A DNA stretch of 64,000 nt from JBBQUN01 sp963698395 (GTDB taxonomy: Bacteria > Actinomycetota > Acidimicrobiia > Acidimicrobiales > SZUA-35), in contig CAVOQQ010000003.1 in assembly GCA_963698395.1 (NCBI GenBank), forward strand, positions 248,001-312,000, given 5' to 3'. Positions 29,181 to 37,679 of this stretch are shown here, piece after piece. Every line of letters begins with the position of its first letter. Within the stretch, counting starts at the first letter, position 1. Position numbers and translations under genes: made by a program. A model generated the notes under the pieces. It searched no databases and was not told the origin of the DNA. It was given only the letters and a program-made list of their open reading frames with translations.

Positions 29181-29819
29181 ATGCGCCAAACTCGTCACAC
29201 CGTCCGTCTGTTGATCGCCGGCTCGGCTGTCGTGCTCGCCTCCTGCGGCTCGAGCAGCTCCTCGGGCTCCGATGCCGCCCTCGAGAGCGCCGACTCGGCG
29301 GGCGGCGAGGCAACCACGACCACCGCGGTGACGCCGATCTTCTCCGAGACCGAATTCACCCAGGTCTGCCGAGGCACCGGTCTTGCCACCGCCTCCGCCT
29401 ATACGCCCGAGGGCGACCTCCACCCGCTGGTCGTGTTGGAAGGCGAAGACCCCGAATACGGCTACAGCTCCGTCACCTTGCCCGATGGCTGGGAGACCTC
29501 GTACGAGAGCTACGAATCCACCCAGCTCGTTGCGTGTCTCGACCGCGTGTCGACTACTCCCGTCGAGCTGTGCGAAGGCTACGAGGACGACGAATCCGGT
29601 ATCTCCTGGTCGGTCCAGACCTTCGACTCGACCTACGAGCTGACCCTCCGTGACGCCCAGAGTGCCGAGGTCGTGGCGGAAGAGACGTTCGAAGGACCAT
29701 CCGAGGGCTGCCCGATGTTCTCGATCTTCTCCGAAGGCGACCCCGATCCGGCCCCCGAGTACGACGTGCCGAGTGCCGACATCGAGGTCTTCCTGAAGGA
29801 CTACGTCACCGGCGTCTGA
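29181..29819 (+). CDS. Small secreted lipoprotein of unknown function
   Basis: A 212-residue protein with a lipoprotein signal: a basic MRQTRHTVR start, a hydrophobic core and the lipobox VLASC, then a Ser/Gly linker. The mature part is acidic and rich in Tyr, Thr and Glu, with four further cysteines (VCRGTG, LVACLD, ELCEGY, EGCPMF) that probably form two disulfides. I do not recognise the family. It stands alone between the MFS gene and surE. Confidence 0.8.
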   Translation: MRQTRHTVRLLIAGSAVVLASCGSSSSSGSDAALESADSAGGEATTTTAVTPIFSETEFTQVCRGTGLATASAYTPEGDLHPLVVLEGEDPEYGYSSVTLPDGWETSYESYESTQLVACLDRVSTTPVELCEGYEDDESGISWSVQTFDSTYELTLRDAQSAEVVAEETFEGPSEGCPMFSIFSEGDPDPAPEYDVPSADIEVFLKDYVTGV

Positions 29820-29899
29820 GCGAGACGCATCGGCACGAATCGAGCGTGGTTCAGCGGTTGTTCACTCAGGCGACCATGCCACACGGATACCGTGCGATC

Positions 29900-30721
29900 A
29901 TGCGTCTCCTCCTGACCAACGACGACGGCATCGACTCCGTCGGCCTGCACATCCTCGCCGAGGCGATGAAGCCCTTCGGTGAGGTGATCATCGTCGCCCC
30001 CGACCGGGAGTACTCCGGAGCGGGCGCCGCGATCGGCGCTCTCTGGTTGACACGCCCCGAGGTCCATCAGGTGAAGCTCGACGGCTTCGACACGGTGTGG
30101 ACCGTGTCGGGACCGCCGGCGCTCTGTGTGTTCTTCGCTCGGCTCGGCGCCTTCGGACCGGCGCCGGACCTCATCGTCTCGGGCATCAATCCCGGTGCCA
30201 ACGTCGGCCGCTCGGTCTATCACTCGGGCACCATCGGCGCTGCGTTGACCGCTCGCAACGGCGGCATCAACGGCGTCGCCGTCAGCCAATCGGTCACCGG
30301 TTTCGGGGCCGAAGGGCAGGGCTGGGATGACGCCATCGCCAATCAGAAGTGGCACACCGCCGCGGCCATCGCGGCCGAAGCCGTCCAGGCGATGATCGAG
30401 ACACCACCGTCGCAGCCCTCGGTACTCAACATCAACGTGCCGAACGTCGAGCTGAGCGAGATCACCACCCGCCGATGGACCCAGGTCGGGAACGAACCGC
30501 CCCGAGCCATGTCCACCGCTGTACTCGAACCCAAGATCGGTCACGAGGGCAGCTTCTACGTCGACATGCAGTTCGGTGATGAGCGCGAGCAGACGACCAC
30601 CACCGACGTCGGTGCCATCATGGCCGGCGAAGTCTCCCTCACCTGGCTCGGCCGGATCCAGGCGACCGAGGAAGACACCGAGGCAATCGACTCACGGGTA
30701 GACGCACTCCTCCAGCGCTGA
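29900..30721 (+). CDS. surE: 5'/3'-nucleotidase SurE
   Basis: A 273-residue metal-dependent phosphatase that removes phosphate from nucleoside monophosphates. The N-terminal LLTNDDGID gives the metal-binding Asp pair. The second motif VSGINPGANVG and the third metal site region HSGTIGAALTA are intact. The ATG at 29900 starts one residue before the first strand, as in the family; an upstream GTG at 29846 would add an unlikely leader. The glycine riboswitch for gcvT follows 25 bases downstream. Confidence 0.93.
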   Translation: MRLLLTNDDGIDSVGLHILAEAMKPFGEVIIVAPDREYSGAGAAIGALWLTRPEVHQVKLDGFDTVWTVSGPPALCVFFARLGAFGPAPDLIVSGINPGANVGRSVYHSGTIGAALTARNGGINGVAVSQSVTGFGAEGQGWDDAIANQKWHTAAAIAAEAVQAMIETPPSQPSVLNINVPNVELSEITTRRWTQVGNEPPRAMSTAVLEPKIGHEGSFYVDMQFGDEREQTTTTDVGAIMAGEVSLTWLGRIQATEEDTEAIDSRVDALLQR

Positions 30722-30746
30722 GCTAGCCTCTACCTTGGCCTCATAG

Positions 30747-30936
30747 GCGCTCGGGAGAGCGGTCGGTTCGCCGGCCCGCCGAAGGAGCAACCGCCCCGGA
30801 AACTCTCAGGCATCCGTACCGTTTGTCTTTGGCCACTCTGGAGAGCGTCGGATTCCTGTTTCGGCAGGGAGAAGCGGCCACCGAAGGAGAAAGCGGCCCC
30901 GGTCGCCAAACTCTCAGGTATCGCGACAGAGGGGGC
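30747..30936 (+). promoter_or_regulatory. Tandem glycine riboswitch upstream of gcvT
   Basis: Two aptamers lie in a row. The first (~30747-30824) has CGGGAGAGC, then CCGAAGGAGCAA and AACTCTCAGGCA. The second (~30836-30936) has CTGGAGAGC, then CCGAAGGAGAAAG and AACTCTCAGGTA. These are the conserved glycine-aptamer elements in the right order and spacing, joined by a short linker. CTCTG at 30836-30840 and CAGAG at 30927-30931 can close the second aptamer. Glycine riboswitches normally turn on glycine cleavage genes when glycine is abundant, and gcvT starts 30 bases downstream. Confidence 0.96.
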
Positions 30937-30965
30937 ACCCAGCCAACGAGCTCCGAGGTGCCCCC
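30931..30965 (+). promoter_or_regulatory. Perfect 9-bp stem between riboswitch and gcvT start (candidate expression platform)
   Basis: GGGGGCACC at 30931-30939 is perfectly complementary to GGTGCCCCC at 30957-30965, with a 17-base loop. The right arm ends at the base before the GTG start and covers half of the only Shine-Dalgarno-like sequence (GAGG, 30955-30958). The left arm begins at the last base of the second aptamer's closing stem. There is no T-run, so translational masking is more likely than termination. Confidence 0.8.
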
Positions 30966-32114
30966 GTGTCCGAAACGACTGCGACCGAAACGACAGCGTC
31001 CGAATCCAGTCTCTTGACCACGCCCCTTGCGGCGTTGCACGACGAGCTCGGCGGTCGCATGGTCGACTTCGCCGGCTGGTCGCTCCCGGTGCACTACGAC
31101 GGTGCCATCGCCGAGACGAACCAGGTGCGTTCCTCCGCCGGGCTCTTCGACGTTTCGCACATGGGTGTCGTTGATCTTTATGGGCCCGAGGTGGCCGAGG
31201 CGCTGGAGGCCATCACGCCGGCAGGGATCACCACCCTCGAACCCGGCAAGATGCGCTACGCGCTCCTCACCAACGAGCATGGGGGCATCATCGACGACAT
31301 GATGGTCACCCGCCCGCTTTCCGCGCTGGCCGGCGACCACCTCGTGCTCGTGGTCAACGGCGCCCGCCGCTCGGTCGATCTGCCCCATCTCCGCGCCTTG
31401 CTCTCATCGGTCGACGTCGTCGAACGCGATTCCTATGCCCTGCTCGCGCTCCAGGGCCCCAAAGCCGTCGATGCACTGGCCCGCTTGGCCCCGTCGGTCG
31501 CCTCGATGGTCTTCATGGAGGCCATCACCGTCGACATCGACGACACGCCGATCGAGGTGTCTCGCTCGGGCTACACCGGCGAAGACGGCTTCGAACTCAC
31601 CATTCCCGCCGATGCTGCCGAGGCGGTCGCTCGGCTTCTCCTCGACCAACCCGAGGTCGAGCCGGCGGGGCTCGGCGCCCGCGATGCACTCCGCCTCGAA
31701 GCCGGATTGTGCCTGTACGGGCACGACCTCGACGAGACGATCAGCCCGGTCGAGGCGAACCTCGTGTGGTCCATGCCGAAGCGGCGCCGCGAAGCCGGCA
31801 ACTTCCTCGGCGGCGCACGTGTCCTCGCCGAACTGGCGAACGGACCGGCACGGATCCGTGTCGGGCTCGCCCCGGAGGGCAAACGACCCGTTCGGGAGGG
31901 TGCGGCGCTGTCGACACCCGACGGCGAACCGGCAGGGATCGTGACCTCGGGTGGTCACGGACCGACCGTCGAACGACCGGTCGCCATGGGCTACGTGCCG
32001 CCCGATCTCGCCACGATCGGCACCCGCCTGATCGCCGATGTCCGAGGCAACGACGTCCCGTGTGTCGTCGCCGAACTTCCGTTCACCCCCCATCGCTATG
32101 TTCGAGGTGTCTGA
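30966..32114 (+). CDS. gcvT: Glycine cleavage system aminomethyltransferase (T protein)
   Basis: A 382-residue tetrahydrofolate-dependent enzyme. It releases ammonia from the aminomethyl-lipoyl H protein and forms methylene-tetrahydrofolate. The N-terminal LHDELGGRMVDFAGWSLPVHY and GLFDVSHMG, the mid-protein SRSGYTGEDGFELTIP and the C-terminal GYVPPDLA are T-protein signatures. The GTG start follows GAGG at 7 bases and is supported by the riboswitch upstream. gcvP begins two bases after the stop. No H-protein gene (gcvH) lies between or near them. Confidence 0.97.
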   Translation: MSETTATETTASESSLLTTPLAALHDELGGRMVDFAGWSLPVHYDGAIAETNQVRSSAGLFDVSHMGVVDLYGPEVAEALEAITPAGITTLEPGKMRYALLTNEHGGIIDDMMVTRPLSALAGDHLVLVVNGARRSVDLPHLRALLSSVDVVERDSYALLALQGPKAVDALARLAPSVASMVFMEAITVDIDDTPIEVSRSGYTGEDGFELTIPADAAEAVARLLLDQPEVEPAGLGARDALRLEAGLCLYGHDLDETISPVEANLVWSMPKRRREAGNFLGGARVLAELANGPARIRVGLAPEGKRPVREGAALSTPDGEPAGIVTSGGHGPTVERPVAMGYVPPDLATIGTRLIADVRGNDVPCVVAELPFTPHRYVRGV

Positions 32115-32115
32115 C

Positions 32116-34992
32116 ATGACCGCTCTCCCCCACGACTTCATCACCCGCCACATCGGCTTGACCCCCGAAGATCACGACAAGATGCTGGCCGATCTCGGTC
32201 ACGAGTCTCCGTCGGCATTCCTCGACGCTGCCGTGCCGGCCGACATCCAGACCGGTGAACCGCTCGATCTCCCTCCGGCGCTGAGCGAAACCCGGGCGCT
32301 GGCCCGGCTGCGCGAACTGGCCGACCAGAACCAGGTCCTGACCAGCTGTATCGGCATGGGCTGGAACGACTGCATCACGCCGGCGGTCATCCGTCGCAAC
32401 ATGATCGAGAACCCGGCCTGGTACACCTCGTACACCCCGTATCAGCCCGAGATCTCCCAGGGTCGGCTCGAGATGCTCACCGTGTTCCAGACCATGGTGG
32501 CCGAACTGACCGGCTGCGAGCTGGCCAATGCGTCCATGCTCGACGAGGCCACCGCCGCCGCCGAGGCCATGACCTTCCTTCGCCGCGGCGACAAGACCAA
32601 GCGAACCGGCTTCTTCGTCGACGCCGAATGCCATCCGCAGACCATCGAGGTCGTCCAGACTCGAGCCGAGCCACTCGGTATCGACGTGATCGTCGGCGAC
32701 CCCACCACCGATCTCGATCCCGAGACCGTCTACGGCGCGCTGCTTGCCCACACCGGCACCACCGGTCGCCTGCTCGATTTCACCACCATCGCCGAGGCAC
32801 TCCACGCCGCCGGTGCCGGAGTCGCCGCCACCACCGACCTCCTCGCTTGTGCGATCGTCACGCCGCCGGGCGAGATGGGTGCCGACGTCGTCGTCGGCTC
32901 CGCCCAGCGCTTCGGCGTACCCATGGGCTTCGGCGGCCCCCACGCCGGCTTCATGGCCACGTACCAGGACCGAGCCCGACAGCTTCCCGGACGCCTTGTC
33001 GGCGTCTCGGTCGATGCCAACGGCAAGCAGGCCTACCGACTGGCGCTGCAAACCCGCGAGCAGCACATCCGGCGAGAGAAGGCCACGTCGAACATCTGCA
33101 CCGCTCAGGCGCTCTTGGCCAACGTCGCTGCCGCCTACGGCTGCTGGCACGGGCCCGACGGACTCCGCTCGATTGCCTGGGACATCCATGCCCACACCAT
33201 CGGACTCGCCGCGAAGCTGGACGGTCTCGGATTCCCCACGCAGTCCGAGACGTTCTTCGACACGATCACCGTCGGTGCTACCGGCCAGGCCAAGACCATC
33301 GTCGAGCGGGCCGCAGCTGCCGGTGTCAATCTCCGGCTCGTGGACGACGATCGGGTCGGCATCACGTTCGACGAGACCACGACCACCGACACCGTGAACG
33401 ACATCATCGCCGCCTTCGCCCCCGACACCGATCCCATCACGGTCGCCTCGGTGCCGGGCCTGCAACCGGCCGGCTCGCCGCTGTCCGACGCGCCTTGGAC
33501 GCGCACCTCTGACTTCATGACCGACGAACGATTCCATCGCTACCAGAGCGAGCACGAGATGCTCCGCTGGCTGCGTCGGTTGTCCGACCGCGACCTTGCG
33601 CTGGATCGCACGATGATTCCGCTCGGCAGCTGCACGATGAAGCTCAACGCGGCAGCAGAGATGGAGCCGATCACCTGGCCCGAGTTCGCCAACATGCACC
33701 CGTTCGCCCCCGCCGAACAGACCGTCGGCTATCGAACCCTCATCAAGGAGGTCGAAGACGCCCTCATCGAGGTGACGGGTTACGACGCCATCTCGTTGCA
33801 GCCGAATGCCGGCAGTCAGGGTGAATACGCCGGTCTGCTCGCGATCCGGGCGTACCACCTGAGCCGGGGCGACGCTCAGCGCGATGTCTGCCTGATCCCG
33901 TCGTCGGCGCACGGCACCAATGCCGCCTCGGCCGTGCTCGCCGGTATGCGGGTCGTCGTCGTGGCGAGCACCGAGCGAGGCGACGTCGACCTCGACGACC
34001 TCAATGCGAAGATCGACGAGCACGCCAACACCCTCGCTGCGCTGATGGTCACCTATCCCTCCACCCATGGTGTCTACGAGCGAACGATCATCGAGATCTG
34101 CGACCGGGTGCACGCTGCGGGCGGCCAGGTCTACACCGACGGCGCCAACCTCAACGCCCTCGTCGGCGCAGCCAAGCCCGGCAAGTTCGGCTCTGACGTC
34201 AGCCACCTCAATCTGCACAAGACCTTCTGCATTCCCCATGGGGGCGGCGGCCCGGGCGTCGGCCCGGTCGGTGTCGGTGCCCATCTGGCACCCTTCCTGC
34301 CGGGCCACAGCGTGGTCGACGACATCGGCGGCGCCGGCGTCGATGGTCATCGGGTCAATGCCGTCTCCGCTGCGCCCTTCGGGTCGGCGGGCATCCTGCC
34401 CATCACCTGGATGTACATCACGATGATGGGAGCCGAGGGGCTCCGTCGAGCCACCGAGGGCGCGGTCCTGGCCGCCAACTACGTGGCCAAGCGGCTCAGC
34501 GAGCACTACCCGGTGCTCTACACCGGGCCCAATGGGCTCGTTGCCCACGAGTGCATCATCGATCTTCGCCCGATCACCGAGGCCACCGGCGTCAGCGCCG
34601 ACGACGTGGCCAAGCGACTCGCCGACTGCGGCTTCCATGCCCCGACCATGTCGTTCCCGGTTGGCGGAACCCTGATGATCGAACCGACCGAGTCGGAGAG
34701 CCTGACCGAACTCGACCGCTTCTGTGAAGCGATGATCGTGATCAAGGGCGAGATCGACGCCGTCGCCAATGGCGAGGTGTCGATCGACGACTCCGTGTTG
34801 CGCCACGCGCCGCACACCGCCGACGTGCTCATCGCCGATGAGTGGGACCGTTCCTACTCACGCCGTCAAGCAGCCTTCCCGATGCCCGGCATGACGATCG
34901 ACAAGTATTTCCCGCCGGTCGGACGAGTCGACAACGCCTACGGCGATCGCCATCTCAGCTGTTCCTGCCCGCCGCTCAGCTCCTACGACTGA
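32116..34992 (+). CDS. gcvP: Glycine dehydrogenase (decarboxylating), P protein
   Basis: A 958-residue full-length PLP-dependent decarboxylase, the first step of glycine cleavage. The PLP lysine is Lys702 in HLNLHKTFCIPHGGGGPG. The N-terminal half contains SYTPYQPEISQGRLE and the central linker contains MIPLGSCTMKLNAA. The two-domain single-chain form is present, not the split gcvPA/PB type. It follows gcvT by one untranslated base and should be under the same riboswitch. Confidence 0.97.
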   Translation: MTALPHDFITRHIGLTPEDHDKMLADLGHESPSAFLDAAVPADIQTGEPLDLPPALSETRALARLRELADQNQVLTSCIGMGWNDCITPAVIRRNMIENPAWYTSYTPYQPEISQGRLEMLTVFQTMVAELTGCELANASMLDEATAAAEAMTFLRRGDKTKRTGFFVDAECHPQTIEVVQTRAEPLGIDVIVGDPTTDLDPETVYGALLAHTGTTGRLLDFTTIAEALHAAGAGVAATTDLLACAIVTPPGEMGADVVVGSAQRFGVPMGFGGPHAGFMATYQDRARQLPGRLVGVSVDANGKQAYRLALQTREQHIRREKATSNICTAQALLANVAAAYGCWHGPDGLRSIAWDIHAHTIGLAAKLDGLGFPTQSETFFDTITVGATGQAKTIVERAAAAGVNLRLVDDDRVGITFDETTTTDTVNDIIAAFAPDTDPITVASVPGLQPAGSPLSDAPWTRTSDFMTDERFHRYQSEHEMLRWLRRLSDRDLALDRTMIPLGSCTMKLNAAAEMEPITWPEFANMHPFAPAEQTVGYRTLIKEVEDALIEVTGYDAISLQPNAGSQGEYAGLLAIRAYHLSRGDAQRDVCLIPSSAHGTNAASAVLAGMRVVVVASTERGDVDLDDLNAKIDEHANTLAALMVTYPSTHGVYERTIIEICDRVHAAGGQVYTDGANLNALVGAAKPGKFGSDVSHLNLHKTFCIPHGGGGPGVGPVGVGAHLAPFLPGHSVVDDIGGAGVDGHRVNAVSAAPFGSAGILPITWMYITMMGAEGLRRATEGAVLAANYVAKRLSEHYPVLYTGPNGLVAHECIIDLRPITEATGVSADDVAKRLADCGFHAPTMSFPVGGTLMIEPTESESLTELDRFCEAMIVIKGEIDAVANGEVSIDDSVLRHAPHTADVLIADEWDRSYSRRQAAFPMPGMTIDKYFPPVGRVDNAYGDRHLSCSCPPLSSYD

Positions 34993-35018
34993 GCGACCGA
35001 GAGCGAGCGCCCGACCGG

Positions 35019-35043
35019 CGTCCCCTGCGATCAGTGGGGGACG
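35019..35043. terminator. GC-rich hairpin between convergent gcvP and DUF3499 genes
   Basis: CGTCCCC at 35019-35025 pairs perfectly with GGGGACG at 35037-35043 around an 11-base loop. It sits 27 bases after the gcvP stop and overlaps the stop codon of the minus-strand gene, so it could terminate both transcripts. There is no T-tract on either side. Confidence 0.45.
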
Positions 35044-35447
35044 ACTCGGAAGGCCCGCGAGAGCAAGGGGCTGTCGGCGTCGAGGTGCGCCTCGGCCGAG
35101 GCCGGCTCTGCCCTGCGGCCGAACTCGAAGCCCGACGCATCTGCGGAGCGACGACGTGCGGGGCGGCCCGCCGGAGCGGCATCGCTTGGGGCCGGAGCTT
35201 CGGTGGCCCACACGTCGGCCTGGGTTGGGGTCCGCTTGTCGACCAGTGCCCAACCGACCGGAGCCGTGCGGCTCCTGGCGTGTTCCGCGCACAGCGGGAT
35301 GCCGGCAACGGCTTCGGCGAGATCGATGATGTGCACCTCGGCGATGTCGTTCTTGAACTGCATGCTGGCAACAGCCTCGACACCACAGCTCAATCGTGCA
35401 CAACGCAGACCCATGCTGTCGGAATCTAGCTTGTTCTGGGTCGACAT
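35031..35447 (-). CDS. DUF3499 family protein
   Basis: A 138-residue protein. Its first ~75 residues match the actinobacterial DUF3499 pattern: RCARLSCGVEAVASMQF, a central HIIDLA segment, then PLCAEHARSRTAPVGWALV. Spaced cysteines and a CxxH may bind a metal. The C-terminal ~60 residues are Ala/Arg/Asp-rich and not conserved. The function is unknown. The ATG at 35447 is the natural start and lies divergent to the XdhC-like gene. Confidence 0.8.
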   Translation of the reverse strand: MSTQNKLDSDSMGLRCARLSCGVEAVASMQFKNDIAEVHIIDLAEAVAGIPLCAEHARSRTAPVGWALVDKRTPTQADVWATEAPAPSDAAPAGRPARRRSADASGFEFGRRAEPASAEAHLDADSPLLSRAFRVVPH

Positions 35448-35525
35448 GGTTGGATCCTCTGCTGGTCAGAGCATCTTGGCGACCGCGCCGGTCCGAAGCG
35501 ATCGAGAGGATGCGAGAGTGTGGGT

Positions 35526-36524
35526 ATGCAGTCACTGGTTCTTCCTCTCCTTCGACAGTCGGACCACGGAAGTGAGGCGTCGATCGTGCACGTCATCTCG
35601 CTCACTGGCTTCGGGCGGCGCGACGCTGCCGATGGCGCGCTGGTCGACCACGATGGTGTGCACGGCGAGGTGCTCGCCGGCATTCTCGACCCCCAGATCA
35701 GGGCGGCGTTCGCCACCGATCAGGGCCGTCAGCTCGTAACGGGAAACGTGTCCGACCCCGATGCCGACGCTGCCGGGCTCCTGTGCGGAGGAACCGCCCG
35801 CCTCTTGCTCACTCCCATGGCCGACCTCCCGGCCCTGTTTCGAGCGTCGATCGAATCGGCGGCTCCCGTGGCGCTGGCCACCCGCCTGTCACCGGCCGGT
35901 TCCATCAGTTCCACCATGGTCATCACGAAACAGACCGTCGAAGGCACACTGTCGGCAGCCGGCGAGATCGATGACACGGTCACGCAGGAGGCTCGCCGCC
36001 TCCTCGACACCGGCCAATCCGATACCGCCGTGCTGGAACTGCTCGGCGACGAGGTGGCGATCGCCACGCTCGTACCCCGACCGCGAGGTCACGTGGTGGG
36101 CTCGGGTCCTGTCGCCGAGGCGATCCTTGCCCAGGGTGAACTGATCGGATGGCAGATGACGGCCGACGATGCACTGGTGACAGGCCAGGAGTTCATCGCC
36201 TCGGCGGGACCGGCCGACGCCATCGTGATTCTCTCCCATGACCCCCGGATCGACACACCGCTGCTCGACACCGGACTCCGATCCGACATCGGCTTTCTCG
36301 GAGCGATGGGATCTCGACACACCCAGGCGAGGCGCCGGACTCGTCTCGAGGACCTCGGTCACGATCGGTCGAGCTTCGCTCGCATTCATGGCCCGGTCGG
36401 GCTTGATCTCGGTGCGCGAACGCCGGCAGAGACCGCTGTCGCCATCGTGGCGGAGTATCTCGTCAACCGATCGGGTCGGGAGCCACAGCCGCTGAACCGC
36501 ACCGACGGACCGATCAATGGCTGA
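35526..36524 (+). CDS. XdhC/CoxI family molybdoenzyme accessory protein
   Basis: A 332-residue protein. The N-terminal ~100 residues include the XdhC motif VHVISLTGFGRRDAADGAL and LCGGTARLLL. The C-terminal half has the Rossmann-like HVVGSGPVAEA and IGFLGAMGSRHTQARR with ARIHGPVGLDLGARTPAETA. Family members bind and sulfurate the molybdenum cofactor for xanthine dehydrogenase or CO dehydrogenase. No molybdoenzyme subunit is encoded in the window, so the partner must be elsewhere. The ATG at 35526 is preferred to the GTG at 35520. Confidence 0.88.
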   Translation: MQSLVLPLLRQSDHGSEASIVHVISLTGFGRRDAADGALVDHDGVHGEVLAGILDPQIRAAFATDQGRQLVTGNVSDPDADAAGLLCGGTARLLLTPMADLPALFRASIESAAPVALATRLSPAGSISSTMVITKQTVEGTLSAAGEIDDTVTQEARRLLDTGQSDTAVLELLGDEVAIATLVPRPRGHVVGSGPVAEAILAQGELIGWQMTADDALVTGQEFIASAGPADAIVILSHDPRIDTPLLDTGLRSDIGFLGAMGSRHTQARRRTRLEDLGHDRSSFARIHGPVGLDLGARTPAETAVAIVAEYLVNRSGREPQPLNRTDGPING

Positions 36525-36719
36525 CGACGTGTCGAGGTCGAGACTCGAAGCGCTCGATACCCGCGAAGGCAAGCAACGCCAGGACCGATGAGTTGAGCGT
36601 TTGGGTAAATCTGACTCTGCTCCGGCCGAAAAGGAATCACCGGGACCATTGTTCGCCGCCACCCGGAGCGTCACGCTTTGGTGATGCGTGAGAAGGAACA
36701 CGGCCCGGATCGAACGACC
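36525..36719. other. Intergenic spacer before the sulfotransferase pair
   Basis: About 195 bases lie between the XdhC-like gene and the chosen sulfotransferase start. I see no gene, hairpin or repeat; the promoter of the sulfotransferase pair should lie here. Confidence 0.4.
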
Positions 36720-37679
36720 ATGAACGCCTCGATAGCTCCCCGCACGCCCCTGGTGCATCCTGGCACCGCCGAATTCGAGATGACGCCGTACGGAGCTCGC
36801 CATGTCGCGCCCGACGGTCTGGTCGGGCAGGTCAAGGCACGCGTTCTCGACGGCATCCGGCTCTACGGCTCGGCCACGGCCTTTCTGCGGGTCGAACCCG
36901 ACTATCTCATCATCGGGGCCAAACGAGGCGGGACCACGTCCTTGGCCCGGTACCTCCTGCTGCATCCCGACGTTCGTCCGCTCTTCCCCGCTCGAGAAAC
37001 CCGCAAGGGCACCTATTTCTTCGACATCAACTACGGCCGGGGCGAAGCCTGGTATCGCTCGCACTTTCCCACCCGTTTCGCCCACGGCCTCCGCCGACGC
37101 CGAGCAGCTCGCCCGATCGCCATCGGCGAGGCCACGCCGTACTACCTCCATCACCCACACGCCCCGGTCCGCGCTCGCGGCATGGCCCCCGATGCGAAGG
37201 TCATCGCCCTCCTGCGTGACCCGGTCGAGCGGGCGTACAGCCACTGGGTCGAGCGCACACGCAATGGTGTCGAAACGCTGAGCTTCGCCGCAGCGATCGA
37301 GGCCGAAGCAAGCCGGCTCGATGGTGAGGAAGAACGGATGCTCGCCGACCCGAGCTATCAGAGCTTCGCTCATCAACACCATTCCTACGTCGATCAGGGT
37401 CGTTACGCTCGTGGGCTCCGGCGATGGATGCGTGCGTACCCTGCCAGCCAGATCTTGGTCTTGCGATCCGAAGACTTCTACGCCGACCCCGCATCGATCT
37501 ACGCACAGACCGTGGGCTTCCTGGGCCTCGCCCCGTTCACACCGCAGGAGTTCCGGGCGTGGAACATGAAGCCGAAGGAGGCGCTCGATCCCGAAGTCGT
37601 CGCCACGGTGCGGTCGATGTTGGCTGACGACATCGTCGAACTCGAGCAGTTGCTCGGCCGACCGATGCATTGGCTGTGA
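36720..37679 (+). CDS. Sulfotransferase (PAPS-dependent, heparan-sulfotransferase-like)
   Basis: A 319-residue enzyme that would move sulfate from PAPS to an acceptor hydroxyl or amine. The 5'-phosphosulfate loop is IIGAKRGGTTSLARYL and the 3'-phosphate motif is ALLRDPVERAYSHW, where R and S contact PAPS. The tail contains VLRSEDFYADP and FLGLAPF, common in NDST-like enzymes. In-frame starts at 36681 and 36684 exist; ATG 36720 gives a shorter leader, and none has a strong ribosome site. The stop overlaps the GTG of a second sulfotransferase-like gene. The acceptor is unknown, perhaps a glycolipid or glycan. Confidence 0.88.
   Translation: MNASIAPRTPLVHPGTAEFEMTPYGARHVAPDGLVGQVKARVLDGIRLYGSATAFLRVEPDYLIIGAKRGGTTSLARYLLLHPDVRPLFPARETRKGTYFFDINYGRGEAWYRSHFPTRFAHGLRRRRAARPIAIGEATPYYLHHPHAPVRARGMAPDAKVIALLRDPVERAYSHWVERTRNGVETLSFAAAIEAEASRLDGEEERMLADPSYQSFAHQHHSYVDQGRYARGLRRWMRAYPASQILVLRSEDFYADPASIYAQTVGFLGLAPFTPQEFRAWNMKPKEALDPEVVATVRSMLADDIVELEQLLGRPMHWL

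Noticed and set aside
30826..30965. A Rho-independent terminator as the riboswitch expression platform
   Set aside because: The perfect stem has no T-run after it and abuts the start codon, which suits masking of the ribosome site better.
32083..34815. A 910-residue open frame on the minus strand opposite gcvP
   Set aside because: The gcvP frame is unambiguous, with its PLP lysine and full length. The reverse frame has no domain and repetitive Gly/Val/Asp/Arg composition.
35889..37670. A 593-residue minus-strand open frame across the XdhC-like and sulfotransferase genes
   Set aside because: It crosses two genes and their spacer with no start signal and no motif, so it is a GC-frame artefact.
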